Origin: Neopestalotiopsis rosae
Taxonomy: Eukaryota > Ascomycota > Sordariomycetes > Amphisphaeriales > Sporocadaceae
Reading direction: 5' to 3'
Assembly (NCBI GenBank): GCA_023078685.1
Contig: JALGAS010000008.1
Location: forward strand, 1 to 64,000
DNA: 64,000 bases
Shown: one piece after another, positions 32,885 to 44,153 of the stretch
Numbering within the stretch: the first letter of the stretch is position 1
Layout: each line of letters begins with the position of its first letter
Notes under the pieces: generated by a model
Databases searched by the model: none
Told to the model about the DNA's origin: nothing
Seen by the model: the letters and a program-made list of their open reading frames with translations, nothing else
Position numbers and translations under genes: made by a program

Positions 32885-33414
32885 TTCACAAGGCCCCCAA
32901 CGACGGCCTATTCAGAACAGTATTTGGATCAATCAGATGGCTTTAGTTTTACTTTTTGCTTTTCGTTCATATTCTTCCTCCCCTTCTTGCCTTTGCAGCC
33001 CAGGAATAGGGCAGATTCTCGATGGAGGGCTCCTTCAGCGTTAGTGATACAAGATACCATAGATACCTACTCAATACGGAATGCGGTCCAAAATGCGCCA
33101 GAATAAGATTAAGATGTGCACATTGAGAAGCCCTGGGGCGAACCTTTCTAGGTTAGATTATTACACAAGTGTACGTCATTGCTTACATACACACTCAAGC
33201 ATACATGTCCCCCTTGCACAAAGCAACCCCGCTGTAACCGGATGATGGCGGGGAAGTTGCAGTCTATTCTCGCACCCGCGATTACATTTCAATAGCTTCG
33301 AAGCTTGTCTTGGACAGATGCGAGTTCATGCTTTGGGAATTCCTGGTTCGCAATTGATCCTCTTCTTTCCCCTCCTGGCAGATATTCATCAAGAGGCTAC
33401 AAGTAGCTCCAGCA
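32885..33414. other. Spacer before the glutathione transferase gene
   Basis: About 0.5 kb between two genes on the same strand: 3' end of the phosphatase gene and promoter of the transferase. The pyrimidine-rich stretch near 32945-32998 and the area near 33355-33375 are ordinary promoter or terminator sequence. Nothing else seen. Confidence 0.4.
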
Positions 33415-34272
33415 ATGTCTACTCCGAAGCGCCAAAAGTCATCCAAGGATGTTCCATACGAGTTGATCTACTGGCCTGGTATTCCTGGCCGGGGAGAGCA
33501 TGTCCGACTTGTTTTGGAGGAGGCTGGTGCAACATATACCGACACAGCACACACCGAAGGCGGCATCAAATCCGTCACGGCACAGATTGACGATAAGAAT
33601 GTTGGCAACGATGAAAACCCGCCGCCTTTGGCCCCGCCAATCCTCAGGCACGGGGACTTGACAATATCACAAACCCCAAACATACTTCTTTACCTTGGAA
33701 CCCACCTCGGTCTGGTTCCTTCTCCGGAGGACGATGCGGATGGTCTCTACAAAGTCAATCAACTAGCACTGACTGCTTTGGATGGCCTTTCCAATGAACC
33801 CCATGACTGTCATCACCCTGTTGCGACCGGGCTTTACTACGAGGACCAAAAGGACGAGAGCCTCCGCAAGAGCAAAGACTACGTCAAGAACAGACTCCCC
33901 AAGTTCCTCGGCTATTTCGAGAGGGTGATTTCTGGAAAAGCCAGTGGCGATGGCCCATGGCTACATGGTGGAAACCTCTCATATGCCGATCTGGTTTTAT
34001 ATCAGGTATGATTGAATTCATTTCGACTTTGGAAAAGATGTAAGACAGAAACGACTTTTACTGACGCCGATTAGTGCCTTGATGGAGTCAAGTTTGCATT
34101 TCCAAAAGCCATGGAATCAGCTGAGAAGAGTGGTAAATATAACCAAGTGTTCAAACTATATGAGGCCGTAAAAGACAGGCCACGGATCAAGGACTACTTG
34201 AAGAGTGAGCGGCGCCAAAAGTACTCCATGGGTATTTACAGATACTACCCAGAACTCGACGTCACTGAATAG
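33415..34272 (+). CDS. Glutathione S-transferase
   Basis: Two exons, 33415..34005 and 34075..34272, 262 aa, with a 69-nt intron (donor GTATGA). The N-terminal thioredoxin-like domain starts at about residue 14 (YELIYWPGIPGRGEHVRLVL), has a cis-Pro strand region (LAPPILRHGDLTISQTPNIL) and leads to the all-helical C-terminal domain (PWLHGGNLSYADLVLYQCLD). It resembles the pi/sigma-like classes of fungi. The enzyme joins glutathione to electrophiles; substrate unknown. It has no targeting signal. The loop in residues 40-65 is longer than in animal sigma enzymes, which is common in fungal members. Confidence 0.88.
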
Positions 34273-34459
34273 ATTGAGTAAGAGGGCCGCTTGCAACCGC
34301 CCTTTAGCTACATCAAATTACATGAACCCTAATCGCGTACCACTGTCTTTGCGGGAATGGTAGATGAATGTGGCCTTGCATTCAAGCTGAGTCGGTGAAG
34401 GTGACCAAGTCGATCCATTAGCTCGAACCGATACAAGTCGGGCTCAGAGAACAAGTTGC

Positions 34460-36330
34460 TCATGTGGTGAATCTCCAGGTCGGATGATCGTCTCCGAGAT
34501 TGTTCACATCCTCCCCTTCCAACCGTGAATCACGGTCTCCTCGATCCCTTTTCCTGTTTTCAGCCCGAACTCCAATATACAGAACTGTACACGCGCCTGC
34601 ACAGAGCCATAACATCCCAAGGCTCACTCCATAGCCTGTCCAGTAGGAGGGGGCCTCGGCGTCAAAGAATACGTTGGAGGCAACGATTCCACCGAGGTTT
34701 CCAAAGCCCACCTGTGCTGCCGAAGAAACAGCACGTTTATAATGTCCACTTACATTATTCGCGAGCCATGTCAAGGTGATGGGTTGTGTAGTGTAGCCGC
34801 CACTCACAATAAGTATCAAAGCAAAGTAACGCACGCCGACAGAAACATGTTGCGAGCAGAGCAGTAGTACGTATCCAATCGTGGCAACCCCAACACCAAT
34901 TATTGTGAACGAGTACCTATGTCTGAGACGATCGGTGGAGTAGGCTGCAGCCAGACAAGCTATTGCCGCCACGACGTAGATGGGTATTGTTCGAATTTGA
35001 GCGGCGGCCGCGGTGAGGCCCATTTGATTCAGGATTGTTGGAATAAAGAACTGCTCGAACATCAGCACGGCCATCGTGATGGTGTGATACTTTGATGAAC
35101 CTACCGACCCAGCATAGCCAGTATTGACGACGCCAAAGTATGCAACAGTGCCTGCGTAAATCTTCCAATCTGTGGCAATACGCTTGGCTGACGTCCTGTC
35201 AAGATGATCCATTCTTGCTTCGCCAGTATCCTGTGCCAATCTAAGTATGAGGACCTGTCTTTCATCGGCGGACAAGAAACTAGCCGTCTCGGGCCAGTCG
35301 ACAATCCACCATTTGGACACGCATCCCACCACAATTGTGAGCAAGCCCTCGAGGATAAATATCCCTGTAATAGTATCAATAAGTTTGCCCTTATAAGCTC
35401 CAGATGCGAAGCAAAGCAAAGCACGACTCACATCTCCAAGCTTCATACCCACCGACTCCCCCCATATTTGCGATTGCGAAAGCCAAAAGACCTGAAAAGG
35501 CACCAGCTATGATACTAGCACAAAAGAATAGCGACATTCGCCATTGCAATTCGTAGCGCTTGTAATACATGCTGATCAAATATACGCAACCTGGACTGGG
35601 TCAGTACATTGGAAGGTTGGCGCATTCTAGTCCAGAGGTATCCAGCATGGATAGACGTACCGGGGAAAAGTCCAGCTTCGAACAAACCAAGTAAGAATCT
35701 ACATGCTATAAGCTGGCCCACGTTTCGGGCGAGGCCTTGGCCGACTGTCGCAATGCCTGCATCTTGGTGTGAGAATGGTACAGCCTTTCGAAAATTGGGT
35801 ACCTACCCCAAAGGATCATTATGATGCTAAGCCATGTAGATGGCGCGGTGCGCTTCACAATAATGTTCGAAGGTATCTCGAACAAAATGTACTAATTTTT
35901 ATACCAGTCAGTGCCTTTCGAATACACGAGAATCTGAGAAAACAAGCCACCATCTTCATGAAACGTACCGGTATAAAGAATATAAACAAGGCGATATTAT
36001 AATCATGACCACTCATGTGCAAGTCTTTCGACATGCCTTGGATCCTCGCATTCCCTGGAGAAATAGGACCAAGACTTAGTTTTGTTTAGAATGTGCTTTG
36101 ATGCAGCCGTCATACTCACCAATGTTAGTTCGATCCATAAAAGCCAGAAAGAAAAGAATCGTTATGGCTGGCAGGACATGAATATCACACTTCCAGACTA
36201 GACGCTTCTCTGCAGCAGGGTCAAGCAGCGCATTTTGGACGACCTCGTCGTGGTCAGCATCCTTGGGCAACTCAATGTGCTGTGACCCAACTCCGTTGTC
36301 CAGATCGTTCTTTGTGGGTTGAATCGACAT
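34460..36330 (-). CDS. MFS permease, anion:cation symporter (TNA1/DAL5-like)
   Basis: Seven exons, complement(34460..35050, 35105..35364, 35432..35590, 35661..35756, 35807..35891, 35969..36054, 36120..36330), 495 aa. Joined, it reads through all family blocks: FFLAFMDRTNIGNARIQGMS, IPYILFEIPSNIIVKR, CRFLLGLFEAGLFPGCVYLIS and RWIFILEGLLTIVVG. About 12 membrane spans. It is closer to nicotinate and allantoate permeases than the gene at 6189-7874. The intron at 35051-35104 is 54 nt, has no stop and is in frame, so retention would add 18 residues rather than end the protein. Substrate is not determinable. Upstream lie repeated CTTCCCC elements. Confidence 0.87.
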
Positions 36331-36450
36331 GTTGCCTCAGACAATACTATGATGAGACTTTGACCTTAAGCACGAATATTGCATGTTCGTCCCTGGGTTT
36401 ATTATATCACCATTCTGACCCCTATGCAAGGGAAAGCCGATTCCGCATTC

Positions 36451-36553
36451 CGACTTCCCCGCATCCAAGGCGATTATCACGAATGCGTTGGTAAACAGCA
36501 CGACTTCCCCTTAAGGGATAGAGAGCTTTCCCCCGCATTCTGAGTTGGGGAAG
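36451..36553. promoter_or_regulatory. Repeated CTTCCCC elements upstream of MFS gene
   Basis: The word CGACTTCCCC occurs at 36451-36460 and again at 36501-36510, exactly 50 bases apart. A related CTTTCCCCC lies near 36529 and the inverse GGGGAAG at 36547-36553. They sit 120-225 bases upstream of the permease start. Repetition in a promoter suggests binding sites for one factor; I cannot name it. Confidence 0.35.
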
Positions 36554-37227
36554 CCGTCCTTCACTAGCCGTAGCAGTTCAGGAAATAACCAGTAACGATG
36601 ATACCGTGCATATTAGCAACTGAAACCTTTTCGTGAACGGCAGTTTGCTCGGTTGTTGGCGGATCATCGCCCAACAGAGTAATCGAAACACTGCGCCCGG
36701 AGGATGTGTCCACAATCAAGTCGCGAGCCATTTGTTAATGATTCCTCTCTCCAGGATTAAACTTGAGCAATGTATGATATCTGCAAACGTTCTCACGATC
36801 AGCGATACCAACAAAACATTCCTGGTTATGCAAGGCACCCGATAATTGTACAAGGAGCAGGTTCCACGGACAAATAAGAGTTCATCAAAACGTCGCCGTG
36901 CATCGCCAACCCCCTAGCATCATACATATTTGTGTTACCAACTATCGGAGGAAAAGGCTGTGTTACGTCTAAATTTAGGTTCTGGTTGGTCGATTGATTT
37001 ACACGGAAACCCAAGCCTACGGACCATCAAGCAGCGTGTCCTCGGCTTGGGCTCACTCCGATTGGTTTCCTTATTCTCGGAATCACGGGAACAAGGTGCT
37101 ATATCGTCGACCTCCTTTAGACTGTGACGATCACTTGATCTAGCCATAAGATCACACAAGGGCTATAAAATAGAAAAGTCAGCTGCCCAAGCTACCTCGC
37201 AGTAACGCAAGCCACAAAAGCCTTGAC

Positions 37228-37250
37228 TTTTTTTTTTTTTTTTTTTTTTT
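37228..37250. repeat. Homopolymer T run, 23 bases
   Basis: Twenty-three consecutive T, intergenic, about 230 bases beyond the 3' end of the splicing factor gene. Simple slippage tract or an old poly(A) tail on the other strand; no element body seen. Confidence 0.9.
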
Positions 37251-37478
37251 CTATACAAGGATCGAGGCACTCAAGGATTTCAATTCCGGATAAGACAACA
37301 TGAATTGTCAGCAGTCACAGAGCCTCAGGCATGTCGTGGCACATCTTTCAGACAGGAGAATGCAAAGAACAAAAGTTCGGCGAGCAATCAAGAATCCATG
37401 TCGAAATTGGTCCGCAGTAACGTTGAGTGGCTAGAGTGAGACACAAACTCCTGGCACTTTATGCAGGGGTGTGCTTTT

Positions 37479-40346
37479 TTATTGTTCAACCTCACGGTAT
37501 AAAACACCAACCAGAGTGCCCCAATCCTCACCCCTCTTCAACTTGAACTCGCTCTTCCGGCTTTCAGCTACCAGAGTTTCGTCATTGCCATGCTTGGTGA
37601 AATAAGCAAGGACACCACCCTTGCCATCCATGCGCGCTGTCAATCTGTAGTACTTCTGACCAGACAATGTGGTTCTGTTGTGCGTGGGGATGAAGCGAAG
37701 ATCATGCTCGTTACACCAGTCCTCAACCTCTTCGCGGAAAGATTTCTGCACCGGTTCCAGTGAAGCGGTAGGTAATACAGGTTCCAGTACAGCAACTGGT
37801 TTCTGTTGGATTTCCGGCCGGCGCGCTGGTTGTTTCGTGGGCTTGGGAAGTTCACTAATCTTGGCACCAAGTTCAAGCGCGTTACCAATCATGGCTGTTC
37901 CACGCTCGAACTCTGCGACCACACTTTGAAATCCAGCAACATCTGCAAGCGCTTCATCTTTCCACCATTCAAACCAGGCACCAATCTCCTCGTAGTTGGC
38001 GTCATCACTTGTAAGCCACTGGTGAAGGACGTCGTGCCACATGGGAAATACCTCAGCAACAACCACCTCAGCGACCATGGATGGTGCAATAATGTCCGTC
38101 CACTTGAGGACGCCGTTGAGTATAGGAAGATACGGCTCTTGATCCGAAGGGTCGACTCGAAAATTGCCACGGAGATATTTGGCCATACTAGGAAGCACGT
38201 GGTGCATCACAAGCGGCCGCCATTGATCTTGTGCTTTTGACGGGCGTAGAACATCCTTCCACTCCTTCAGGCCAGGAATGACGCCCCTGTCAAACTCCCA
38301 CATATCGACAACTTGGCGGAACTTCCGGCGAACCTCGGCCACGATGCCGGTCCCTCGGGGCTCAAGGTGGTAGGGGGGCAGATGCTGCAGCCAAGGAAAG
38401 AGCCAGAGATGGGGAAGGTTATGCTGCTTCTTTTTCGGTCGCCAATTGCTAATCGCGTCACTCAGTCGTCGTACTAGCTGCTCGACTAGCTGCGATCGTA
38501 CAAATGCCGGTAATAATGGCTCCCACTTGTCAAAGACAGCCAGCAGAGGCTTGGCATCGTATACATCCCAGGTTTGGGCAATTGTAGTAACAAGCTTGGG
38601 AAAAAGAACTTTGTAGACCATGCTTTCGTAAGCCGTAGTTGATTTTTGGTGCTGTCGATGTGTCCCATCGACTTCATGATCAACCCATTTGGTGACTGCG
38701 GTTGTGGCTGTTTTCTTGTCCAGCCCGAGAACAGTCATTATAGCTGTGAGGTCGTCTGCAAAGGTGCCGAGCTTGGGATCGTCCAACGGCTGCCACCCTT
38801 GAACGGCATCACGTAGGAATGGATGTACAGCTGCAACGGCAACACTGCTGACATCATCGTCGTCGATATTGTGTCCCGCACGCGCGCTCTCGATTTCCCT
38901 GAGTCCAGAAATCACAGGGTCCCACTGCTTCTGGCTGGCCGCGTGAGAAATCCTTTCCAAAAGAGAGGCGACTAGTTCCATGGCGACAAATGAATTATTG
39001 AGCTCGTCTAGAGCCTGCTGGCGCTGGTGAGCTTCCATATCCAGCCAAGCCTTTCTCTCTTCCAATGTTTTCCACTCCTCCACAAAAGCAGTCAAGTCGC
39101 GCTGGGCACGCCCAGCAAGCTTTCGGGCCTCGGCCGACTCAAGAACCTCCGTCCCGGCAGTCGGAGTCATGAGGCCAGAGCCGGGAGTCAGCAGCTTCTG
39201 CCCAGGCCCGGTCATGTCAAGAATCGGAGCGAACGCATCGGGGATGTGTAAGCCAGGCGCCGCCTTCTTCATGTCGTTGACCGTTAAATACTTGGTCTTT
39301 GGTCTTCGAGGAGTGCTGTTTCCGCTGGCCGTGCCGCTATCGAGTCCCTTCAGCTTCCTGTCGCGGGCTTTCTGTCTCCTTTTCTTATCTTCATCTTCCG
39401 AGTCAATCACATCTTCGCCGCGTCTGCGCGCTTGGCGTTTTTCCTCCTCCCTTTCCTGTTTCGACTTCTCTCGTACTGCTCCCAGACCCACGCCCTGGGG
39501 CCGTAGTGTGGCCTCGATGATGACGTTTCTACCTTGGCCCTCTGCACCCAGACCTTTACCTTCGACGTATCCCATCTTGGCCAACATCTTTTGCCCAAAG
39601 CTCATCTTACCAGCACTCCGGCCATTGCCACTGACAGTGAAGGCGCTGGGTTTTGGTGACTGTGCTGCAGAGGTAGATTCATTGGCTAAACTAGGTTTCA
39701 GGGTTGGGATATTGGCAGAAGAAGGAACAAAACCTCGACCCAAGGGTGCGCTCGCCTGAAATTTGGAGCCAGGAGTCGTTCCTCCTTGTGCGCTGCCGAT
39801 CTCGACGAACGCAAGAGGTGCAGCGGCTTGTTGAGTTGGTGGCGCCCAGCCCAAGGCTTGTCCGCCGGCGCGGAAACCAAGTCCTACACCAGCCGTTGTC
39901 TCGTCGTCGTCCAGATCATCATCTTCCTCCTCGTTTTGCTCAACATTGCTCAAAGATTCCCTGGTCGTGCCAAGCCCAAACCGGGCAGTTTCGGCGTATT
40001 CAAGGTCATCTTCCATGTCCTCATCTTCGTCATCGTCTGCATCTTCCTGGTCCTTGGCCTTTTGGGGGCCGGCAGACACAAAGTTCATATTCTGATGCCG
40101 AAGGCTCTTCTTGCCCTTCCATTTCGGCGCCGGGCGCTCATCCTCGCTATCGGAGGCAAAAATGCCCAAGGCAGCGCTCTCTTTTCCATTGTTGAATTTG
40201 CGCCGCTTGCGAGGATTGAAGTCGTCGAGATAATCAGAGCGAGGATCCCCAGAGACAGGATTGAGGTGGTCGTCGTCGTCGTCGGAATTCGAAGATGAGT
40301 AGGCCTCTGCATCTGCCCTGGAAACTTTGCCCGAGTACGGAGCCAT
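37479..40346 (-). CDS. G-patch splicing factor, TFIP11/Ntr1 homologue
   Basis: A 955-aa single-exon gene. I use the Met at 40346 (MAPYSGKVSRADAEAYSSS); the frame is open 54 codons upstream but without similarity. Order of parts: acidic N-terminal TIP_N region (1-170), G-patch at about 248-295 (MSFGQKMLAKMGYVEGKGLG, then QGRNVIIEATLRPQGVGLG), a charged region, and the long helical GCFC domain (about 480-830) with MWEFDRGVIPGLKEW and HVLPSMAKYLR. The yeast Ntr1/Spp382 and human TFIP11 proteins bind and activate the DEAH helicase Prp43/DHX15 through the G-patch to take apart the intron-lariat spliceosome. Nuclear. Essential in yeast, so this gene marks conserved chromosome core. It is tail to tail with nothing; its promoter borders the GINS gene end. 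Confidence 0.93.
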   Translation of the reverse strand: MAPYSGKVSRADAEAYSSSNSDDDDDHLNPVSGDPRSDYLDDFNPRKRRKFNNGKESAALGIFASDSEDERPAPKWKGKKSLRHQNMNFVSAGPQKAKDQEDADDDEDEDMEDDLEYAETARFGLGTTRESLSNVEQNEEEDDDLDDDETTAGVGLGFRAGGQALGWAPPTQQAAAPLAFVEIGSAQGGTTPGSKFQASAPLGRGFVPSSANIPTLKPSLANESTSAAQSPKPSAFTVSGNGRSAGKMSFGQKMLAKMGYVEGKGLGAEGQGRNVIIEATLRPQGVGLGAVREKSKQEREEEKRQARRRGEDVIDSEDEDKKRRQKARDRKLKGLDSGTASGNSTPRRPKTKYLTVNDMKKAAPGLHIPDAFAPILDMTGPGQKLLTPGSGLMTPTAGTEVLESAEARKLAGRAQRDLTAFVEEWKTLEERKAWLDMEAHQRQQALDELNNSFVAMELVASLLERISHAASQKQWDPVISGLREIESARAGHNIDDDDVSSVAVAAVHPFLRDAVQGWQPLDDPKLGTFADDLTAIMTVLGLDKKTATTAVTKWVDHEVDGTHRQHQKSTTAYESMVYKVLFPKLVTTIAQTWDVYDAKPLLAVFDKWEPLLPAFVRSQLVEQLVRRLSDAISNWRPKKKQHNLPHLWLFPWLQHLPPYHLEPRGTGIVAEVRRKFRQVVDMWEFDRGVIPGLKEWKDVLRPSKAQDQWRPLVMHHVLPSMAKYLRGNFRVDPSDQEPYLPILNGVLKWTDIIAPSMVAEVVVAEVFPMWHDVLHQWLTSDDANYEEIGAWFEWWKDEALADVAGFQSVVAEFERGTAMIGNALELGAKISELPKPTKQPARRPEIQQKPVAVLEPVLPTASLEPVQKSFREEVEDWCNEHDLRFIPTHNRTTLSGQKYYRLTARMDGKGGVLAYFTKHGNDETLVAESRKSEFKLKRGEDWGTLVGVLYREVEQ

Positions 40347-41275
40347 GCTGCACTGTCTGCTTTCTTGGTCGACTAGACACAATTCACGTTGGGCGATTGG
40401 TCGTCCGCTATGGTGCTGCTTGAACAAAACCCGCAATGTGTGTGTGTATGTATGTCCATCAATATGGGAATGTTGTATGACTGTAGAAATGTGGCATATG
40501 ACGAACAAGCTGATCAGTCAAAAATATCAGAGCAACTAGGTACCTATGCGACTCTGGGTTGTTTTTGACGTCGCTGCCTCTAGGCAGGCATCAGGCGGCT
40601 AGCACAGGCGGCTAGCACAGGCGTCACTCCCTAGGAGGTACCTAGGTATCTTATCGATATGGAACTGCACCGCGCAATTGAACGCCAGCAATGAGCCCTG
40701 CAGGATACCTAGAACCTGGGTACACTCTTTCAAAGCTTTCTTTCGCTTTGTAAATTATGGTTGGTATGTAGCACCTACAACGAACCAGACAGTTCTCAGC
40801 CAAATTTTCCCCAGCTATCTCTACCATTTTGTTTGAAGCCTTGAATCCTCGGTCCAGGGCTATGTAAAGGGACATAATCGGCTGTAGCTTTGCGCTTTCC
40901 TCCCTCAAACTACTTCGATTTAGGCCTTAACGGTTCGTAAAGAACGACCCTGCCTCCCCGCTGACGGGCACACCTTTGCACTTGACGGCTCTATCTCTTC
41001 GCGATACGTCATCAGCCGCACGCGTACAATTGAAATGATCGGCGTGGTGCCAATTGTTTCGCAGCAGGCTGATTGTACTCTTTCAGAAATGTGCCGCGCA
41101 AACTTTGGACTGTACAATTGCCCAAGTGTGCCACCAAGCGAGTGCTCTGTGCAGTGCGGCTCAAGTGGTAAAGGCGCAAACTCCTGGTCGCGCATGCCGT
41201 GAATGGTCGCAGATCGACTGTAGATGTTGCTGTATTCCTAAAACATTGTCTCTCATCGGAGTCATTGTGTTTTCC
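40347..41275. other. Promoter of splicing factor gene and 3' region of GINS gene
   Basis: About 0.9 kb between two genes on the minus strand. It has a short tandem repeat (40592-40623) and many CTAGGTACCTAGG-like palindromic words near 40540 and 40630. Open frames at 40651-41362 do not look coding. Confidence 0.4.
40592..40623. repeat. 13-bp tandem repeat
   Basis: CAGGCGGCTAGCA occurs twice in tandem followed by a partial third copy, about 250 bases upstream of the splicing factor start. A minor local repeat. Confidence 0.85.
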
Positions 41276-41900
41276 TCACTTCTTGACGCCTGCCATCCAA
41301 TCCTTAGAGTCCTTGGCGCCGTTGTGCGCACGCACGAAGAGGGCTCGTTCCCAAGCCTCTAGGCCTCGTGTGAAATCCCCTCCTCCTGCTGGGTTGTGGT
41401 CATCGCTGGCGCCAGCTTTTCTGGCATATAATGCTGTTTCTCCTGCCCTTGTGACAAAGGTTCTTCGCAGTACGGCGCACATGTCCGGCTCCTCGAACAA
41501 ATCCAGCATTCGCGTTGCCAAGGCGTAGAAATTATGCGATTGATCACGGAGGGGGACGGCGCGCGGATCGGCTTTGAGGGCAGAGATGACTTCGTTTGAG
41601 AGCGTAGGCGGCATGGAGAGAGTGAGGAATGGAGCCGTGTCTTGAGAATTAGCAGACCGGTTAGCCAGAGCCAAGAGCTCAGCAAGCCAAAGCGGGAGTG
41701 AGACGGCGGTGTTCGCCTTCAGCGGTTGCGAGGGATTGTTGTCGAGATAGCCCAGCTCCGGCACCTCAATCTCGAATTTGCATGGGACTTTCTAGAAATT
41801 GGCAGCAGGGTTAACCAAGATAAACTGGCGACTAGGCAGACGACGAGACGGTCCATACCTCTGCATCCGTAAGGATGGCATCCAAATCATAGTAGGACAT
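41276..41900 (-). CDS. PSF3: GINS complex subunit Psf3
   Basis: Two exons, complement(41276..41791, 41859..41900), 185 aa. The first exon is only 14 codons (MSYYDLDAILTDAE), joined to KVPCKFEIEVPELGYLD across a 67-nt intron; this start and the VPELGYLD strand are typical of Psf3. The helical A domain follows (SLPLWLAELLAL, ISALKADPRAVPL, LFEEPDMCAVLRRTF). Psf3 with Sld5, Psf1 and Psf2 forms GINS, part of the CMG replicative helicase, and is needed for DNA replication in the nucleus. Length fits the family. Divergent from the superoxide dismutase gene, 1.2 kb away. Confidence 0.93.
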
Positions 41901-43114
41901 GTTGAGCAAGAAAAGAATGGTCGCCCAAAGTTGATGAAAACTTTTGGTGTTGCGTTCAGAAGACAGTCATTTGATGAGAACAAACATGAGCTTTACAAGC
42001 GAGCGACTCTGAGCTCCGAGACAATGTCCAGTATCATCCCACAGTGTCTGGTATATTGGCAAAGGTCAGATATTGTTGCCATGTGGTGGCAGACGCGACG
42101 GCTCGGCTTATCGGCGCGTCGCATCAGCAAGCCCCAGCTTGCCCAGCAAAGCCCAGGTGGGGCTGTCGCCGTCTTGGATCGTCCTACTACGAAGTAAAGT
42201 AAGGACAGAGTATTCCACTGCCGCGTATGTGTGTTGCCAATCAGCCAACCTGCGTACGGTACGTTGGTAGGTTAGAAGATTGCAGCCCTATCGCAATATT
42301 TGCATGCTGTAATAAATGTGCGGGTGATCGATTCAATCGGAGGATTCGCTGTACAGAGCTTCACTTCTAGATACACTGCAAGTTCACCAGCTCATCACTG
42401 GCAAGACGAGGGCTCGTTTTCGCTGTGTCAGAACTGTATGACTCGCCATTGTCTAGTTCTTGCCTATGAGACCGCTATGGTTGAATTCCATTCAATGTTA
42501 CTCATACACGATGTAAAGAAAAAGAGACGCTGTCAGTTACCCAATGTATTCATGAATGAGCTGTACTAGATTAGACCAATGCAAGCCAATGCATTACAGT
42601 ATGGGTTGGCGAGGTGGGTACATCAAATGTCCACTCCAGTATCTTAGGTGGGCAAGGTTGGAACATCCTCTGCCCTATCCGGATCATCCGTGGTACTGGA
42701 GATGGCGCCGAGGTAGGTAGTAGATGGTTCTCTTTGCAGTCCGTCGCTTCTTTGGCGTTCCAAAGCAAACCTAGCCTACCTTGTGAGGTAGAGTTCTCCA
42801 ACGCTCACTTAGGCGAATGTAGCGCTCCATGTTACGTACCCGAGCCGTCAGCATAGCTTGGTTGTCCACTATAGCTTTACGTGGGGAAGAGGGGAGAGGA
42901 GAGCTCCCTCTGCTATCATCCCAGTCCCAATTGACATCATCTCCTCTTTTTTTATTCCCTCCAAACAGCGGAAGCTATCTTAGACTTTTTCTCTGCAACT
43001 TCCCTCTACTTCACAAAAGCCCCAGTGACTTGGTGTACTTCGATCAACACTAAAACATCCACAACACGATCAAGCAAAACTTCGCTTTCCCTTCCTTGCT
43101 CAATCATTGTTACA
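41901..43114. other. Divergent spacer, Psf3 and superoxide dismutase promoters
   Basis: About 1.2 kb. The last 200 bases before 43115 are pyrimidine-rich (ctcctctttttttattccctcc), as is usual just upstream of transcription starts in fungal housekeeping genes. Nothing else recognisable; the 130-codon frame at 41799-42197 overlaps the Psf3 intron and is a chance frame. Confidence 0.45.
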
Positions 43115-43925
43115 ATGCCGATTCGTCTGCCAACCTCAACTCTAAGGGCTGCCAGCCAGGCCGTCCGAGGTACCCGGTCTACCAGCGCCGTCGGAGGTAT
43201 CACCTTTGCTCGTGGCAAGGCCACCCTGCCTGATCTATCCTGTAAGTAACGGGAGCCATTGTGTCCTGCAAGTTTCGCTATCGCGGCAGTAAATCCAGAA
43301 GTTGACAACCGCGATACCCCGAATGAATCAAGACTAACCGCGCGCGCGCTATGTAGACGACTATGGCGCCCTTGAACCCTACATCAGCGGCAAGATCATG
43401 GAGTTGCACCACAAGAACCACCACCAAACCTATGTCAACGGTCTCAACAGCGCATTGACGACCATTGAAGAGGCCAAGGCCAAGGGCAACGAGGCGGCTG
43501 CCGCTTCAGTCGCCCCCCTCCTGAACTTCCACGGTGGTGGCCACATCAACCACAGTCTCTTTTGGGAGAACCTGGCTCCGGCCAACCAGGGTGGTGGTGG
43601 TGAGCCTGAGGGCGCATTGAAGAAAAGCATTGAAGAAGACTTTGGAAGCTTCGACACTCTGAGGAAGCAGGTCAACACGGCACTGGCTGGCATTCAGGGA
43701 AGTGGCTGGGCTTGGTTGGTCAAGGACAAGAGCGCTGGCACTTTGCAGGTTGTCACCCGCGCCAATCAAGACCCCGTGACTGGCAACTACATCCCATTGC
43801 TCGGTATCGACGCCTGGGAGCATGCCTATTATCTCCAGTACCAGAATCGCAAGGCAGAGTACTTTGACGCCATTTGGAACGTGATCAACTGGAAGACTGT
43901 CGCAAACAGGCTCGAGAAGGCCTAG
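43115..43925 (+). CDS. SOD2: Mitochondrial manganese superoxide dismutase
   Basis: Two exons, 43115..43241 and 43357..43925, 231 aa, with a 115-nt intron (donor GTAAGT). The first 30 residues form a mitochondrial targeting peptide rich in Arg, Ser and Thr (MPIRLPTSTLRAASQAVRG). Metal ligands are all present: His in MELHHKNHHQTYV, His in HGGGHINHSLFW, and Asp and His in LLGIDAWEHAYYLQY. GSGWAWLV and the HINHS context fit the manganese type. It turns superoxide into hydrogen peroxide in the mitochondrial matrix. It converges with the polyketide synthase gene, 228 bp between stops. It is conserved and probably constitutive. Confidence 0.96.
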
Positions 43926-44153
43926 GATTAGGGCCTACCCATCGATGATACCCTGTCTAGCCATGCGATCGCGCTATCGTTATGAGTACCATTCCGTCAA
44001 GGCCAACGCTACAACATAGTCCGCACGCACGATACTGTATATAGTGTAATTATTACAACTTTTCAAACACGGATATATATCGCTAGTACCACGGAAGATC
44101 TATGCCTCAATGGCAGTTCAAAGACCTAGAGACATCCACCAACTACAACTGGT

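Larger units (their letters stand above)
36331..37478. other. Spacer with MFS promoter and 3' end of splicing factor gene
   Basis: About 1.1 kb. The part next to 36330 is the permease promoter with repeated CTTCCCC words. A T run of 23 bases lies at 37228-37250. Two 60-75 codon frames (36826-37159) are not recognisable. The stretch near 37160 (gggctataaaatag) looks like a TATA element, but no gene follows it on either strand that I can support. Confidence 0.4.

Noticed and set aside
39169..40298. Plus-strand frames of 163-196 codons opposite the splicing factor
   Set aside because: They lie antisense to the acidic, low-complexity part of the TFIP11 homologue, where opposite frames stay open by composition.
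41140..41220. Possible tRNA-like stretch (gctcaagtggtaaaggcgc)
   Set aside because: It resembles an A box, but I found no matching B box or cloverleaf stems at the right distance.
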